This document shows, one piece after another, positions 20,867 to 32,650 of a DNA stretch of 64,000 nucleotides. This DNA comes from Owenia fusiformis (lineage: Eukaryota; Annelida; Polychaeta; Sabellida; Oweniidae): assembly GCA_903813345.2 (NCBI GenBank), contig CAIIXF020000009.1:7622030-7686029 (forward strand), written 5' to 3'. How positions within the stretch are numbered: the stretch's first letter is position 1; each line of letters begins with the position of its first letter. A program made the translations under genes and the position numbers. Under the pieces are notes generated by a model. It did not search any database, was not told the DNA's origin, and saw only the letters and a list, made by a program, of their open reading frames with translations.

Positions 20867-23800
20867 TTATGGTTCTCCTGCGGCAGGCTCGCAACAGCAG
20901 ATTTCAGGAAGGTCGTTAAAGACTTGTGGTACACCATTCATATCGTCCTCACAGCACAATGCCCGCTCTGGATCGTTCTCCCAAGCTCGTTCGGCTTCAC
21001 TCTCGACACTGTTGATAACGTACTGGTTTCCGCCCACACTCGAATACCAGATACCATCTCTGCAGCAGCCGGTTCCGCTGGTGCATGCGTAGTTGGTTGT
21101 CTCAGCTCCGCACACAACGTCCATGCAGGCCATCACGTTGAAGGGCAAATCACATGACTTGATGGCATCGTTCCAAACACTTGGTGGCATGCAAGCAACA
21201 ATATCGGTTCTAAAATTAAAAGTTCTAGGTAAATTAAAGAAGATTTCGATATGATATTTGGAGTTCTCATAGTAATTCTAGTCCCCTGCATGGACCCCAC
21301 AGACTGATTGAATGTAAACTACGTGTTTTTGTCGGAGGATGTGCTGTCATAAATAATCATTGTTCAGTATGGACTCGTACTACATACCCGGTGCCGTTGG
21401 CATAGCATTGTAGGTACGTACAACAGTCGCCATCGTTGCTAAAGTAATTCAGTTTTGGATCCGTACATGGGGCAACTCTTGCTATAAGAAAAAATAATAC
21501 TTGACTTCGAAGTTTGCATTTAGGTATATACACCCAATAAAGAAAGATACCGTTAGTAAAAAATTGCGCTCTATAATACATTATTTGTCCCTTGAATTGT
21601 CATTAACGTTATTCATAACGTAATATTCATAAATTATACTCCCTCTATTGGGAACCGGAATTACTCCCCTGAAACATGTGTTACACTCTGGTCTGTGTGC
21701 GATTCAAACAATTTCATCCAAATATTTTTATTTTCAAAATATTAAGCTTGTATTCGCGAATGCAACTTTCGGCTACCGGATTAACCTACTATTTTATGGG
21801 TATTTAATTATGAATAGTACCTGCCAATATTCCATTCATATTTAAATGAGATGGTCATAAAATAGTATGTTAATCCGGCAGCTGACAGCCGAATGTTGCA
21901 TTCGCGAATACAAGCTGATTCAAACATAAACATGCTTTGACAGGCTTTCTTTTCTACTGTCAAACTCACAGAGGTGATGAATGTCCGTGGTTTAATCGTA
22001 GCGAAGAATACAAAGAAATTTGTATTTGTGATTATTGTTATAATATGAAATAAAGAAATAAAATATAAAAAATACAAAGAAGCTCACGTTCATTTGGCTC
22101 GCAGCAACAATCCGAGAGACTGAATACTTCTCCGGGTGGGCAGACATTGTTCTTAATGTCGCCTTCTCTTCTGTATTCTGTGTCGCTTATCATAGTATAA
22201 ACGGGTTTTCTGCCTGCTACACAACACTCACTGTTTCCCAGGCCCCCGCATTCTTCTGTGGTTCTTGATGGCACTGCATTAATACGAGGCATGATTTAAA
22301 GTATGCTGCCAATGAGGAACCATGCCCGAAGACAGTAGTAAAAGTTATTGAATGATTTGAAGTGCAATACAGGATATATTCTGCTCGAGAAATTCCGTAT
22401 TGAAACGAGACGAAGTCGAGTGCCAATACAGAATATCGAGACATTATATATCCTGTATTGCACTTCAAATCATTCAATAACGTTTTTATCGTATTATCTT
22501 CTGTATTGCTGATAATGTCCCATCCGTACCAATATTTTCTGTATTGCGACGGAGATGATCAATGGGGACGATCTCAATAGCAATACAGCTTGGTACAGTA
22601 CAAGAACTTACCAATCAGAAGGCTTCATTTTACATATCATACGATAAATTCTGATACTCATCGCATCTTTTCGCCTTCTACAAATGTGTATATCTTCTAG
22701 CCAAATAGAAGGGTGGTAACTAATATTGCCCAGCTCTGGGTACTAGAAATGATTTTGCAATTATCAAGGTAAAGATCTATTCTCGGGGAGCTCAAAATGT
22801 GGTTTGATGAAGGTTCAAATATGTCATGAATGGTACAGTGACTGTTAGCTTTGAATGCACTGGCTCAGGGTTGTCTCAATGCCACTCCTGATCTCGTCAA
22901 TAGAACAACGTATTCCTTAAAAAAAACAAATGATTTAGGCTACTCAAGCTACCCTTAGTCTTGTCAAAGGGGCTTGTAGCTAGACTACCATCCTGATAAA
23001 GAGAAAGAGTCTGGACATTAGCTACCCCATAATCTGTATAGTATGATTTGTTTTCAAAGGTAGCAAATAAAATTCCAGGCTTTCAGGAATTTTCTGACAA
23101 TGATAAATTCAATACATTGATGTCCGATGATAGGATTTTTATATATGTGGCAAAAGCCTGTGGCCAAATGCTGAAGATTAGGGAACATCACCTGTTTAGG
23201 TAATGTCCCCAGTGTCCTATAGTCCGTTATCGGTCTGGGGTTAATTGTATAATTGTATATTTTAGTGATATTTTATATATGATGTAATTGTTTTATACAT
23301 GTATTTATTATATAACCCATGACACTTTAATAAAATCTTACAATACAATACAATACAATAGTATAATACGTAATGATGAATGAGAAAGTACCTGTATACG
23401 TTGGGTCAGTACTTACCGATACAGTCCTCTGCTGGAGTACAGCCGTCTACGTATTTAGGTTCGTCACAGACCTTCAACTCATCATTCCAGGCGGTACCTC
23501 CCATACATGATCCCTTGTAAGCAGTTTTGTTGGTTGCGCCGTCGCAGACAAAGAAACTACAGCAATCCCCGCCTTTGCTTTGACCATCAATATAACCGCC
23601 ATCTGCCACACACTCCTCTGTCAAGATAAAAAGAGTGTACGTACACTATGTAGCGACTCCACTCGGTCGTTTTCCAATTCTAACTTTCTTAATTAAATAT
23701 CATCTTGAAAATCTAAATTTTGCTTTCTTCATATTACAAATTACATTTTTAAGGCCTCCTAAATCAAAATTTGTAAAATTGGATGTTATGACGTCAAAAT

Positions 23801-23957
23801 GAGAGGACAACAGACTTCTAAATTGTGAATCTTATTTTATAATCTTTACAATTGAAAAGTTTAGTCATACGACCCTGATGTTATTACCTGGAAAAACATC
23901 GATTGCTTCTTCTATCTGCCCATAGGCGAGAGCGAAAAGGAGTATCAACATATACAT
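20867..23957 (-). CDS. Secreted protein with two CBM14 domains and two CCCEP modules, 297 aa
   Basis: Coding exons on the minus strand are 23957-23888, 23617-23417, 22273-22088, 21481-21388 and 21209-20867. They total 894 nt, exactly 297 codons plus TAA, with GT-AG introns and phases that match at each junction. Exon 1 encodes a signal peptide (MYMLILLFALAYG, cleavage likely near residue 14). Domain 1, about residues 25-83, is a peritrophin-A/CBM14 fold (ECVADGG...GDCCSFFVC...SCMGGTAWNDELKVC). Residues about 98-152 form a Cys-rich module ending VFSLSDCCCEP. Domain 3, about 158-212, is a second CBM14 (CTDPKLNYF...CCTYLQC...CMPPSVWNDAIKSC). Residues about 214-297 form a second Cys-rich module ending VFNDLPEICCCEP. 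CBM14 domains bind chitin, so an extracellular chitin- or glycan-binding role is likely. The CCCEP module was not recognised as a known family. Confidence 0.88.
21745..21916. mobile_element. Hairpin MITE in the intron between coding exons 3 and 4 of the CBM14 gene
   Basis: The arms AAGCTTGTATTCGCGAATGCAAC...CCGGATTAACCTACTATTTTATG and CATAAAATAGTATGTTAATCCGG...GTTGCATTCGCGAATACAAGCT are long near-perfect inverted repeats around an AT-rich loop. Non-coding. Confidence 0.75.
22344..22491. mobile_element. 148-bp near-perfect hairpin in the intron between coding exons 2 and 3
   Basis: GTTATTGAATGATTTGAAGTGCAATACAGGATATAT on the left is mirrored by ATATATCCTGTATTGCACTTCAAATCATTCAATAAC on the right. 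The partly paired centre (TCGAGAAATTCCGTATTG / CAATACAGAATATCGAG) makes almost the whole unit self-complementary. Confidence 0.8.
23200..23362 (+). repeat. LINE-like 3' tail with (ACAAT)n
   Basis: Sequence ending GACACTTTAATAAAATCTTACAATACAATACAATACAATAG resembles the 3' end of a non-LTR element with a short pentamer tail. Similar ends occur near 27640-27690 ((AAAT)n) and 54190-54220 (ATACAATACAATA). No coding part was recognised. It sits in the intron between coding exons 2 and 3. Confidence 0.45.
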
Positions 23958-25923
23958 GCTGAAAAATAAATGAAACCGTAAACAAAATATTTTATTGATG
24001 CAGGATTTACCAGGATGATTTTTTATACAATACATGTATAGAGGAAAGATATCCTACAAGTTCTGAGTGATATAATTCTCAGATGTCTATATACGATATA
24101 AAATGGATACGGAATTATATCACCAGTAAAATATATGATACGATGATGGGCAAAACCGTTACGATTTTTCAATCAACGGTGTACCCTGCGCGCAGAGTTT
24201 AGTTAAAAACTACCGAAGACTGAAGTCGAACGAATGCAAAGGGTGAACGCTGCGTGGGGCTGGGCCATTTCTTTGTTCATTTTAACCTTTAAATGAGTTA
24301 GTAAAATTGAAAAAAGTTACTTCGGTCCAAAGCCTTCTCTATATTCCGGCTTTGAGGAGGAAGATTGAGCTGCCTTAGTATTATAAATATTGTAAATCAT
24401 TGTGTCACACGCACAGTAAATATGGCATAATAATATAAAATATACCTTTATGTATAGATTTGAAGAACATCAGCTCACATCCCCGTCTGAATCTATTGTT
24501 ATATTTGATTTCTTTAAGCGAGAATAATTTCAAATGTTATTCACGTCCAGAACCGGAAGCCATTTTTAGCTACAGCGAGAAAATTTCACCATGTGTCAAA
24601 ACTCCGAAATGAAATTTTGAAATATCTAAATCCAGACAAGCAACGCTTCATCCTAAATATGATTAATATTCTTAAAAATATTTATAAAATTTATTAAAAA
24701 TGAGTTCTAGGTGCGTGTAGGTGCGTGTAGCACAGTACATACGAAATCAATGAAGTTTCGTCTAGCTGTAAGCTAGAGACTCGAGTAAGAAAAAAGTATT
24801 ACAGGGTCAAGGAGCTAGTTTGTGTCATCGTTGCTCCATGTAATGTACATAGATTATTTAAAGCATAGGACATTCTGCGCCAAATACCCATTTTGGCAGT
24901 GCATTGGATGTTATAAAAAATAAAATGTATTGTAGGATTTGGATATGTGTAATATCACGATAAAGTCTGACGAGGGCCTGATTGGATTATCCCATGACCA
25001 TTCCGGTCGAATCATTTATCTTGAATTTGAAGCGTTTTTCTCTCATTTCCATTTTTTTAATCATTTTCAAAAGAACTCTACTTGGTATTTTACTTCTTTA
25101 GTTCATGCAGTTGATATCTAGTGCCGATACCACTCATAGCTCAATAAGAAAAAAACGTACTCTCAAATTTTGCTCTCAAATGATTGATGATTTATATTAT
25201 GTAATTAAATGTATGATAGTGTAATTAAGACAAATTACAAATCGCACTAGGTGTCGCAAAACAAGAATATATTTTGCTTTATTGACATGAAGTGATGGTC
25301 GGTATAAAAAAGAAATGTACGCGTCCTATGATTTATGAGTAATACGTTTTTATAAACGAATTGATATTGATATCTGCACGGGCGAGCGTAGTAAACCATG
25401 AGATGTTCATTTTATTATCAAAAAGTAAGATGATGTATATTAACTTCGTTTTGAATCAAGTAGCAAAAATCCGAGTTCAAGAATTTAGTTTTAAATGAAT
25501 CAACGATTTTTCGAACAAAATCCCTTCAAAGACCAATTTTTCAAATTAAAAAAGATTTCACATCGAGGTTTTCAAGCAAAAAAGTATTAAGTGCACTTTT
25601 ATTACTTTTGAGAAAATCGAGTTTAAAGTTTTTGAATTAAAAAAAATTTCACATAATTATCACATTTTGATAAGCATTTTGTAAAACAACAATATAAGCT
25701 TAAGTAATTTAAACTTTATATGGGGTCTTTAACCATTTGATAGTGTCTTATTTAATGCTGCATTCGATAGTTGATATTTTAAATAATTTGACTTGAATAA
25801 ACGTCTCAAAAGTAGACTCTACCTGAGTAGGGACAAAATATTTATCTTGCTAATCGCCAAAGTGTTATGTTCACCTCTGGCTTGTTGTTTTTTCGTTTTA
25901 CTAAATATAAAGCTTACACTTAC
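23958..25923 (-). other. First intron of the CBM14 gene
   Basis: The donor is CAAG|GTAAGT at 25924/25923 and the acceptor lies just before the ATG exon (TTTTTCAG, coding exon start 23958). Nearly 2 kb of AT-rich sequence contains a short duplication (GGTGCGTGTA twice near 24711-24730) but no further recognisable exon or mobile element. An additional small non-coding exon cannot be excluded. Confidence 0.55.
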
Positions 25924-25955
25924 CTTGTGAAGTTTCAGTTACTGAGCCGATTGCT
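25924..25955 (-). other. Non-coding first exon (5' UTR) of the CBM14 gene
   Basis: Sequence between the inferred start about 27 bp after the TATA box and a consensus donor, CACAAG|GTAAGT, on the minus strand. It contains no ATG, so translation begins in the next exon, which starts one base before the signal-peptide ATG. The precise start site is inferred. Confidence 0.6.
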
Positions 25956-25978
25956 GTATTGCCTTCCAACTCTGAAGG

Positions 25979-25985
25979 TTTTATA
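25979..25985 (-). promoter_or_regulatory. TATA box of the CBM14 gene
   Basis: GTATAAAAC on the minus strand, at the normal distance (about 25-30 bp) upstream of the inferred first exon and its strong splice donor. The context makes it the likely core promoter. Confidence 0.6.
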
Positions 25986-25989
25986 CCTC

Positions 25990-28257
25990 CAACTGTAACC
26001 CCGAGACGTAATTACATGTTAATTAGTGTCTTGATTGATTAGACATGTATTCATTTTCCTGACAAATTGCTCAAAAGATGAATGAGGATTTTATTACTTC
26101 ACATGACGATGGAAAACTTAACTGCGAAATTCTAAGCTTTGCCCAATTCTGCCCTGTCATCTAAGAAATACCGATATCTTGATCGAGATGTCTCAATCAC
26201 GAATGACTTGAAATTTGAAATTATACAAAAATGTAAACATTTTCAAATGAATGTATGATCTAGAGTGTTGTCCCACAATCTTGAAATCATAGAACACCAT
26301 TTTAATGAAATACAAGAATATTTGCATTCATTGCTTACATTTCTATGTTTGTAAATTGGGTAGTTATTTATATTACTATTGTTTGTAATATCAATTCGGA
26401 AAAATATTAATTTTCTTTACAATTAAATTGACTTGGCCTAAAAATAAATCTGAATCTAAGTTAAGTCATTATGAAAAAGATGGTGGACGCAAACCATACA
26501 CATACATGTATATCAATCTGATACTTATAGCATCTCTCTCTGTTGCATCGCAGATGAGAGCTCGATAAAGCTTAATTTGAGACTCGCGGAGATCGAAACC
26601 AAGTCCACATAAGACAACGGCCTATCCAGAAGGATAGAGGGATGGAGAGGGTGTGGCTTACCACGATGCGTGTTTATAGCCAAAGAAAAGTTGGAACCGG
26701 ATGTACTCAGAGGAAAAATTAATAATTAAGAGAACAATATATAGATCTACAAATAAAGTTATATACAAAATAGTGAAGTGAACAGCAGATGGTATAACAT
26801 TGAGATAAATTATGATAAACACCGAAAACAGCAAGGTTGCAGAAAATGCAAGCTTAAACATGTTAAATGTTATAGTAGGTGTAGAGAACACAGAAAAATA
26901 AATGGCAATTTAGCGCGATGACTAAAGAGAAGCAGTTGAGCCAAACGAAAAGAAACAGGATGTTTTACAACGAAAATAAAAAACTATCCACGAGTAGTTC
27001 GACTAAATTAATAGTCTTTTTTATAATAGGTATTTATAGAAAATATATATAAGATCCTTCACATTTTGACCCAGAAGTACCACTTTTGAATATTCATGTC
27101 ATTGCGTCGGACCAATATTAGAAGTCTTATGTTATGAGTCACGATGAGAATGGGTACAGTATTCCAATGATAGCAGCTCAACGAACCTTCGCCCATGGTA
27201 TCACCATTGTATCATGATAATTTAAATCTTTACTAGTACTTGGATTTTTGGGATTGTTTCTCAGTCTTTTTTCTCTAATGCTAGGACACGGCGGTCATTG
27301 CTCGTCGACATGATCATGGAATACCTACGACAGCCACTCTAGGTATTACGACAGGCGTAAGAAAAGGCATCCCCAAGGCATCCCTTTTTCTAGATCAAAG
27401 GTCGTGTGACAGCCACAAATGCAAGGTACGCCGTGTAGCTAAGATTAAGATTATAAATGCTATTTCAAAGCTAATGGCTAGTCAATATCATACGAGGGGA
27501 TTACGCTTCGATATATAATTTTTTGCTTTTGTCTTTGGAGGCTAAAGATAGATTAAAGTAAGTGTTAATTCTGACTTATCTGCTTATAATATGATTGTAA
27601 TTGTGTCTCATAAGCCTTTGGAGGCTGGCCGTATAATTACGGGTGACACTGTAATAAAAATAAATAAATGAATAAATAAATAAAATATAATGTGACAAGC
27701 AAAGTACATGTATTCATAGGCAACTGGTTACAAAAACATGTGTAAATTAAAGACAACGGACGGGATTGTGATTTGGCAAAATATTCAAAAAGTCGATCCC
27801 TTTAATTTTAATTTGCTCGTTTAAGTCTAGCCTCTCATATTTTGAATATTGGTTATTCCAATGACATATATCTATGAATAATATCACATAAAACCCTATA
27901 TGGAGCATTTATTCGTATTGCACGTTATTGCATTTTGTGCGTTTATCTACAATAGTTTTACAAAAATAATCTTCAGCGTTCTGTTATCACGCAACTCGAA
28001 TTTTATCATAACAGAGTTGGCGGAAACTAGTCGATTTTATAATGTTGTTCCCATGTTCAATAAGAAGCATGCATGTTGATATTTTTTGTTTAAATCAATT
28101 GTATCTGGTACATTATAGGGTACAGAATCCAGTATCATCCCATGGTCAACGGACATGATGATCTTCTTCCAAGTTCCAAGTCGGCATCAATCCGACTGTA
28201 CCGTATTGGAATAATACTGCATGTTTCGTCCAGGGTTTAATCCCCGGGAACGTTTGT
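25990..28257. other. Intergenic between the Ly6-like gene and the CBM14 promoter
   Basis: No host exon was supported. A hydrophobic minus-strand frame at 26658-26891 (77 codons) looks compositional. Around 27640-27690 an AATAAATAAATGAATAAAT run follows GGTGACACTGTAATAAAA and resembles a LINE 3' tail on the plus strand. Near 28225, GTCCAGGGTTTAATCCCCGGGAAC is a small self-complementary stretch. Confidence 0.4.
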
Positions 28258-29981
28258 TCAAGACAGAACTATGTAAAACATCATTAATCCAATCAGTGTT
28301 AGTTGTACAGACACTTTGCGATAGGTGGCACCATTGCAATAATCGTCATCATCACAGTAACACGTGGTGACTACAGTTCCTGTAGAGGTGCTTGGGACAA
28401 TGCCTCCGGTGCGCTTACAACCATTAGGATGGGCCGAGAATGCACAACCACGTGTGTAAGTGAAAATGTGACCGATGGAGGCTGAAATTACAGAATCAAA
28501 TATAAACAAATTGTTTACAGCGGGGTTTACAGGAAAAAGCTGCATAACGATATTAACATATTTTGCCTCTTGAAATGTATACAAGAATCATTGATCAATT
28601 TATTTTATATTTTGTCCTACAGTTTTTTGTTTTGTTTTGCAATAGTAAAAACGATCTTGGAAACAACGTACATCCTTCTACATAGACTTCATTCTTGATC
28701 TTATAACACGTGGTCATGCAGGCACATGTGTGTTTACAGCCGCTGATCGAAGTATAGTTGAAATCATCGGCGCATCCAGGATGATAACCCAGGCCCGTTT
28801 CGGCTCCCGCATCATTACACGTAAAACAATGAAGTCCCGTTCCTGAAATCAAACACAAGTTTCATATACTGGGAATATAGAACAATTGTGTCTATTGCTC
28901 AACTGACCCCTGTCTTGAAAAGAAGAAGGGAGAAGAGAGGCAAAAAGCCCCTCGCAGGGCAAGCAATCAAAAAGAAACTTTTCGCTTATGTTTTCGATTC
29001 AATGGACTGTCGTCTGGTATCATCGCCAGGAGATCATCACCTGACTGACCTTCGACCTTCTCCGACATTGATTTTGGATCTTTGATACGCCTGATTCAAA
29101 CGGATGCCCTTTCTCTAAAAGTGCCCATTCGTGCCCTATTCCTGTATGTCAGCGGTAAACCTAGCACCATGCAGGGATTCTGCAAATTATATTCCAAGGT
29201 GGTTAAAAATGGCCGTTCTTAGGACAACTTTCTTGCCTCAATGTTCTCTACTCGATTTACTCCAAAGACCTTACTACCAATTCTTATTCTGAGGCCCAGA
29301 GCCTTGTACCATGAAGCTCTCTTTTAAAGAAGTCAAACGATTGAAAAGGGTAAACAATATGATCATATAAAAAACTTCAGTCAAAAACCAAATACCATTG
29401 CGTTGGATACATGTTTAGTCTAGTTTATTATTTATTAAAGTGTCACAGGCCTATTATTTTACAGAATTGTACAAGTATTCAAAAGCTCCAAGCCAAAAAT
29501 GGATTACATGACAGGGGCAGCCAATACTCTTCCAAAACCATTCCACTAAAAAAAACAAATGTGACGACCCCCCTCCCTAAAAAAACTCAATGTTATTTCC
29601 AGTACCGAACAGTACCGTTGAAGCTACGGTAATTGGTACCGGAAGGTACCGTAGACGCAAACAATACCATACGGTATCGTGAACACGACGCCGTCTTCAA
29701 ATAGTATTATCACTGTTTTCAAATACGCTACGTTCAGTATCGTTTTCAGATATGTTTCAATACAATACTGTAATCTCAGAATGCAGGCCTTAAGATCCCA
29801 AACTGACCACTTTCTTCCAAACCTTTTAAATTATTATATTAGTGATATTTAACTCATGAAAGAGAACTAACAACCATGAGATAATAGTACGGCAAACTCA
29901 TGTTAAGTGAAACTTACCTTCAGGAACTGAACTGAACATTATCATTACAAACATCATCAAGAGTATGTTTGAATTATTCAT
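28258..29981 (-). CDS. Ly6/uPAR-like (quiver-like) GPI-anchored protein, 152 aa
   Basis: Coding exons on the minus strand are 29981-29918, 28842-28672 and 28481-28258, together 459 nt (152 codons plus stop), with GT-AG introns and matching phases. Residues about 1-20 are a signal peptide (MNNSNILLMMFVMIMFSSVPEG). The mature part opens with LHCFTCND, a classic Ly6 first-strand CxxC. It continues with many cysteines (GCADDFNYTSISGCKHTCACMTTC; RGCAFS...GCKRTGG) and reaches TTCYCDDDDYCNGA, the Ly6 C-terminal signature ending in Cys-Asn. A final hydrophobic stretch (VQLTLIGLMMFYIVLS) is a GPI-attachment signal. Such proteins are small three-finger-fold surface proteins modulating receptors or channels, or with structural roles. 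Partner unknown; the exact subfamily was not determined. Confidence 0.85.
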
Positions 29982-30039
29982 CGTTTGTTACATTTATAGG
30001 TCAATGGTCATCATAATGAACTATAGCATATATCCTTCC

Positions 30040-30800
30040 GAACTTTCGTTTACATCTCTATATGAACTTTAAAATAGCCGTTAACGAGATAGTTTTCCGC
30101 CATCTTCCAACTCCTTAAGATTGAAAGCTGAATATTATAGTTCTATTGGTTCATATATACTGGCCCGTATAGTAGATTTATAAGTGACCTTACTCGGAGA
30201 TTTTATCGGCTTAATCTGGAAAAGCATACAATGGCGTATTCAAGAAAGATTACATTATAATGTACAGTATATATGATTGATTTCCCGACTTGAGTCAATA
30301 AGTATGAATTATGTAATTACCATTCAAAAGTCGGAAAATAAACAGAATCTCTTGAAAGCTCGTGGTTTTAACTGTTTATATCATCATTTGGACGTTTTTT
30401 CATATTTTAGGGAAGCTAATGATTATTCATATAGAAGTCATACAAATAATTTCGAATAACTATACTTCAACAATGACCAGATGCTTTGAAATTTATAAGC
30501 AACTCTTTTCATTACAAAAGGACAGAGGGAAGATGGAGTCACATCTAATACTAGAATTTTGGGGGTACATCAACCTTTGTCAGAAAGTGTACGTATGTAG
30601 GTCAAATAAGGTGTACACTAGGTCAACGTGACTTAGGTGTCACTCATTTCTTCATTTCATTTCTGTAATTTTCTTGAATGTTAAAAGAAAAGTTAGCGTT
30701 GCGATATCAAAACTCAAAAGACATTTCCAATTCTTTTATAGATGGAAGTATGTTTACACGATATATTTGACATTTTGTTAAGTATATGATTTAGTTTTTT
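30040..30800. other. Intergenic, no gene recognised
   Basis: AT-rich sequence upstream of the Ly6-like gene. On the minus strand GGATATATGCTATAG near 30020-30035 could be a TATA-type promoter for that gene, but the evidence is weak. Open frames at 30277-30631 are overlapping and without motifs. Confidence 0.35.
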
Positions 30801-30809
30801 GAAGTTTTT

Positions 30810-31690
30810 TTGAAATTATTAAGAGTAATGATTTGATAAAAGCAGTTGTCTCTGCTTGTGCATTATATAAAAGTACTGTGATATTTCTAATCGCTTCTCA
30901 TAATCACAACACACGGTACCTAATATTGACTTGAGAATAAAATTGCCATCTTGGACTTTAAAGATGCTTTTTACAATGTTAATCATCGGAACCCTTACTC
31001 CAGAAATAGCTGGACATTTGAGTAAAAAATGTTTAACAGTTTCATTTTCATTAAGCTCGCAAAGCACACACGTTTTACGCACGGTGTATCACCCTCGCGA
31101 CGTCTACTGTTTAAATCGTTAGTTCCAGTTAATAATTTTATCATAAGTTTTGTGCAGTCCATATAATTGGGATTATTTCTTGCAATAATCCACCAAACAT
31201 TTGGTTTCAATTCTAACAAGGAACCTGCCATCATATTGAGATTATTGTACATCAGTGCTGAGAGCACAGTGCTACGAGCATGAACATTTTTGACTCTATT
31301 GTAATAGTCTCTCTAAATTTTGATTTACTTGGAAAAGCATTGAAAATCATTTCCTTCACATAGTCAGTAAGGTTATACTTCAGAACTGTTTCCCATATAT
31401 AAAATGGGATTTCATGCTTTTACAGGTAACAGATGTGTACATCATTCTTATTTCATGTGATTTTATATATACAATTCATGAATAAACATAACGGCATGAA
31501 CAAGACATAAATCGGTCACAATCAATCTTCGCTTGAACTGACATCCAGCCAAGCAGCCTGACTGCCATAGGACCTGGTGTGTTCTTTGCCAATTACTGGA
31601 TTCACTCAATGTACATCCGTAAGTCATGGTAGGGAAAGCAAAAGACCAGTTTATCAGAATATCATGCCATTCTTTTTTCATACCTTAGAA
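30810..31690 (-). pseudogene. Degenerate LINE ORF2 C-terminal fragment
   Basis: On the minus strand, coding-like blocks in shifting frames read WHDILINWSF, then FYIWETVLKYNLTDYVKEM near 31395, then NVWWIIARNN near 31200, then TCVLCELNENETVKHFLLKC near 31075. The last is the Cys-x2-Cys...His-x4-Cys motif at the end of LINE ORF2. Several frameshifts separate the blocks, so this is a dead copy, 5' truncated and diverged from the 2.3-7.0 kb element. Confidence 0.75.
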
Positions 31691-31814
31691 CTAAATGCAT
31701 TTCTGCCGATGAAATTGAAATTAACATTCTTTGCAATATGATACTCGTATCAATATAAAGATGGCAGTCGAAATGTGCAGATCATTTTGCTGATCTTGAA
31801 ACAAAACAACAAAA

Positions 31815-32650
31815 CAATCTATTTTGACCAGTAAGGCCCACTTCCTCATAAATGGGGCCAATGTAGAACTCTCCTTAGTTTTTGTACCATTAAGATGCAT
31901 GTTAAATTGACAAAGTTCAAATTAGAATTTCTCAAATCGCAGCCCATCGATTTTTAAAGAATTTCCGAGAAATACAGCAAAACATCTCTCCTTCATGTCA
32001 AAACAAATTCACGACTACCAAGCTCATCCATCTGCAGAAAATAATCCCAATTATTATATCGCTATCTAGCTAGCGACAGTATGATTGGTCAAAACCGGGT
32101 CACATGTCGTGGGATATCTGGCGATATTCAATGGCAATGCTAATCAGATAAGACAACCGTGAGATATCTAGCGATATCCCACGCTCCCGGGAATTTTCAA
32201 AGAATTTGTTTTCGTGTAAATAATTTAGTTCAGTGTAAGTCAAAATGGCGGAGAACCGAGTAGATTCGTATGTATTTCAATGTTAACCTATGACTTAATA
32301 ATATTAGGGATGTTTAGCTAGACAGTGATATAATAAAACAAATATTTCACTCTATTTTCGGTGAATACCTGTAGCACTTTCACAAGGTGATATTCCACTT
32401 GCCCTTCGGGCTTCGTGGAATATCACTTGTGAAAGATGTACAGGTATTCACCTCAATAGAGTGAAATATTTGTTCAATATTTTACCGTTCACTGTTATAA
32501 TCACATGTTTCCCAGCTATTCTGGGCATCATATGCCTGCAAATTAGAGTATTCTATCCAAAGATGGTGCTGTAGTATACTATTGAAGTCCCCAAACAAGT
32601 TTTTAATAGAACTACCTTCCTCATATCACGAAATAAACAAACCGACTAAG
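31815..32650 (+). repeat. Dispersed repeat, copy interrupted by a 426-bp insertion
   Basis: Segments 31890-32050 and 32477-32645 match, in reverse orientation, the uninterrupted sequence at 44030-44460 (CGCAGCCCATCGATTTTTAAAGAATTTC; ACCGTTCACTGTTATAATCACATG; CCAAAGATGGTGCTGTAGTATAC). The part from ATTCTATCCAAAGATGG to AACAAACCGA also recurs at 58615-58745. Non-coding. Confidence 0.7.
32051..32476. mobile_element. Insertion absent from the 44-kb copy, with strong terminal hairpin
   Basis: The 44-kb copy reads straight through ATAATCCCAAATATTTTACC, whereas here about 426 bp lies between ATAATCCCAA and AATATTTTACC. The right part (about 32336-32478) is a near-perfect hairpin: AACAAATATTTCACTCTAT...GTGATATTCCACTTGCCC / GGGCTTCGTGGAATATCAC...ATAGAGTGAAATATTTGTT. 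The left part carries TATCGCTATCTAGCTAGCGA and two GATATCTxGCGATAT blocks. No coding capacity. Confidence 0.65.

Noticed and set aside
26658-26891. 77-codon hydrophobic minus-strand frame that looks like a membrane protein
   Set aside because: Composition-driven in AT-rich DNA (Phe/Ile/Leu from T-rich codons), no splice or promoter support and no recognisable motif.
28220-28250. B-box-like GTCCAGGGTTTAATCCCCGGGAAC
   Set aside because: No matching A-box or tRNA fold upstream.
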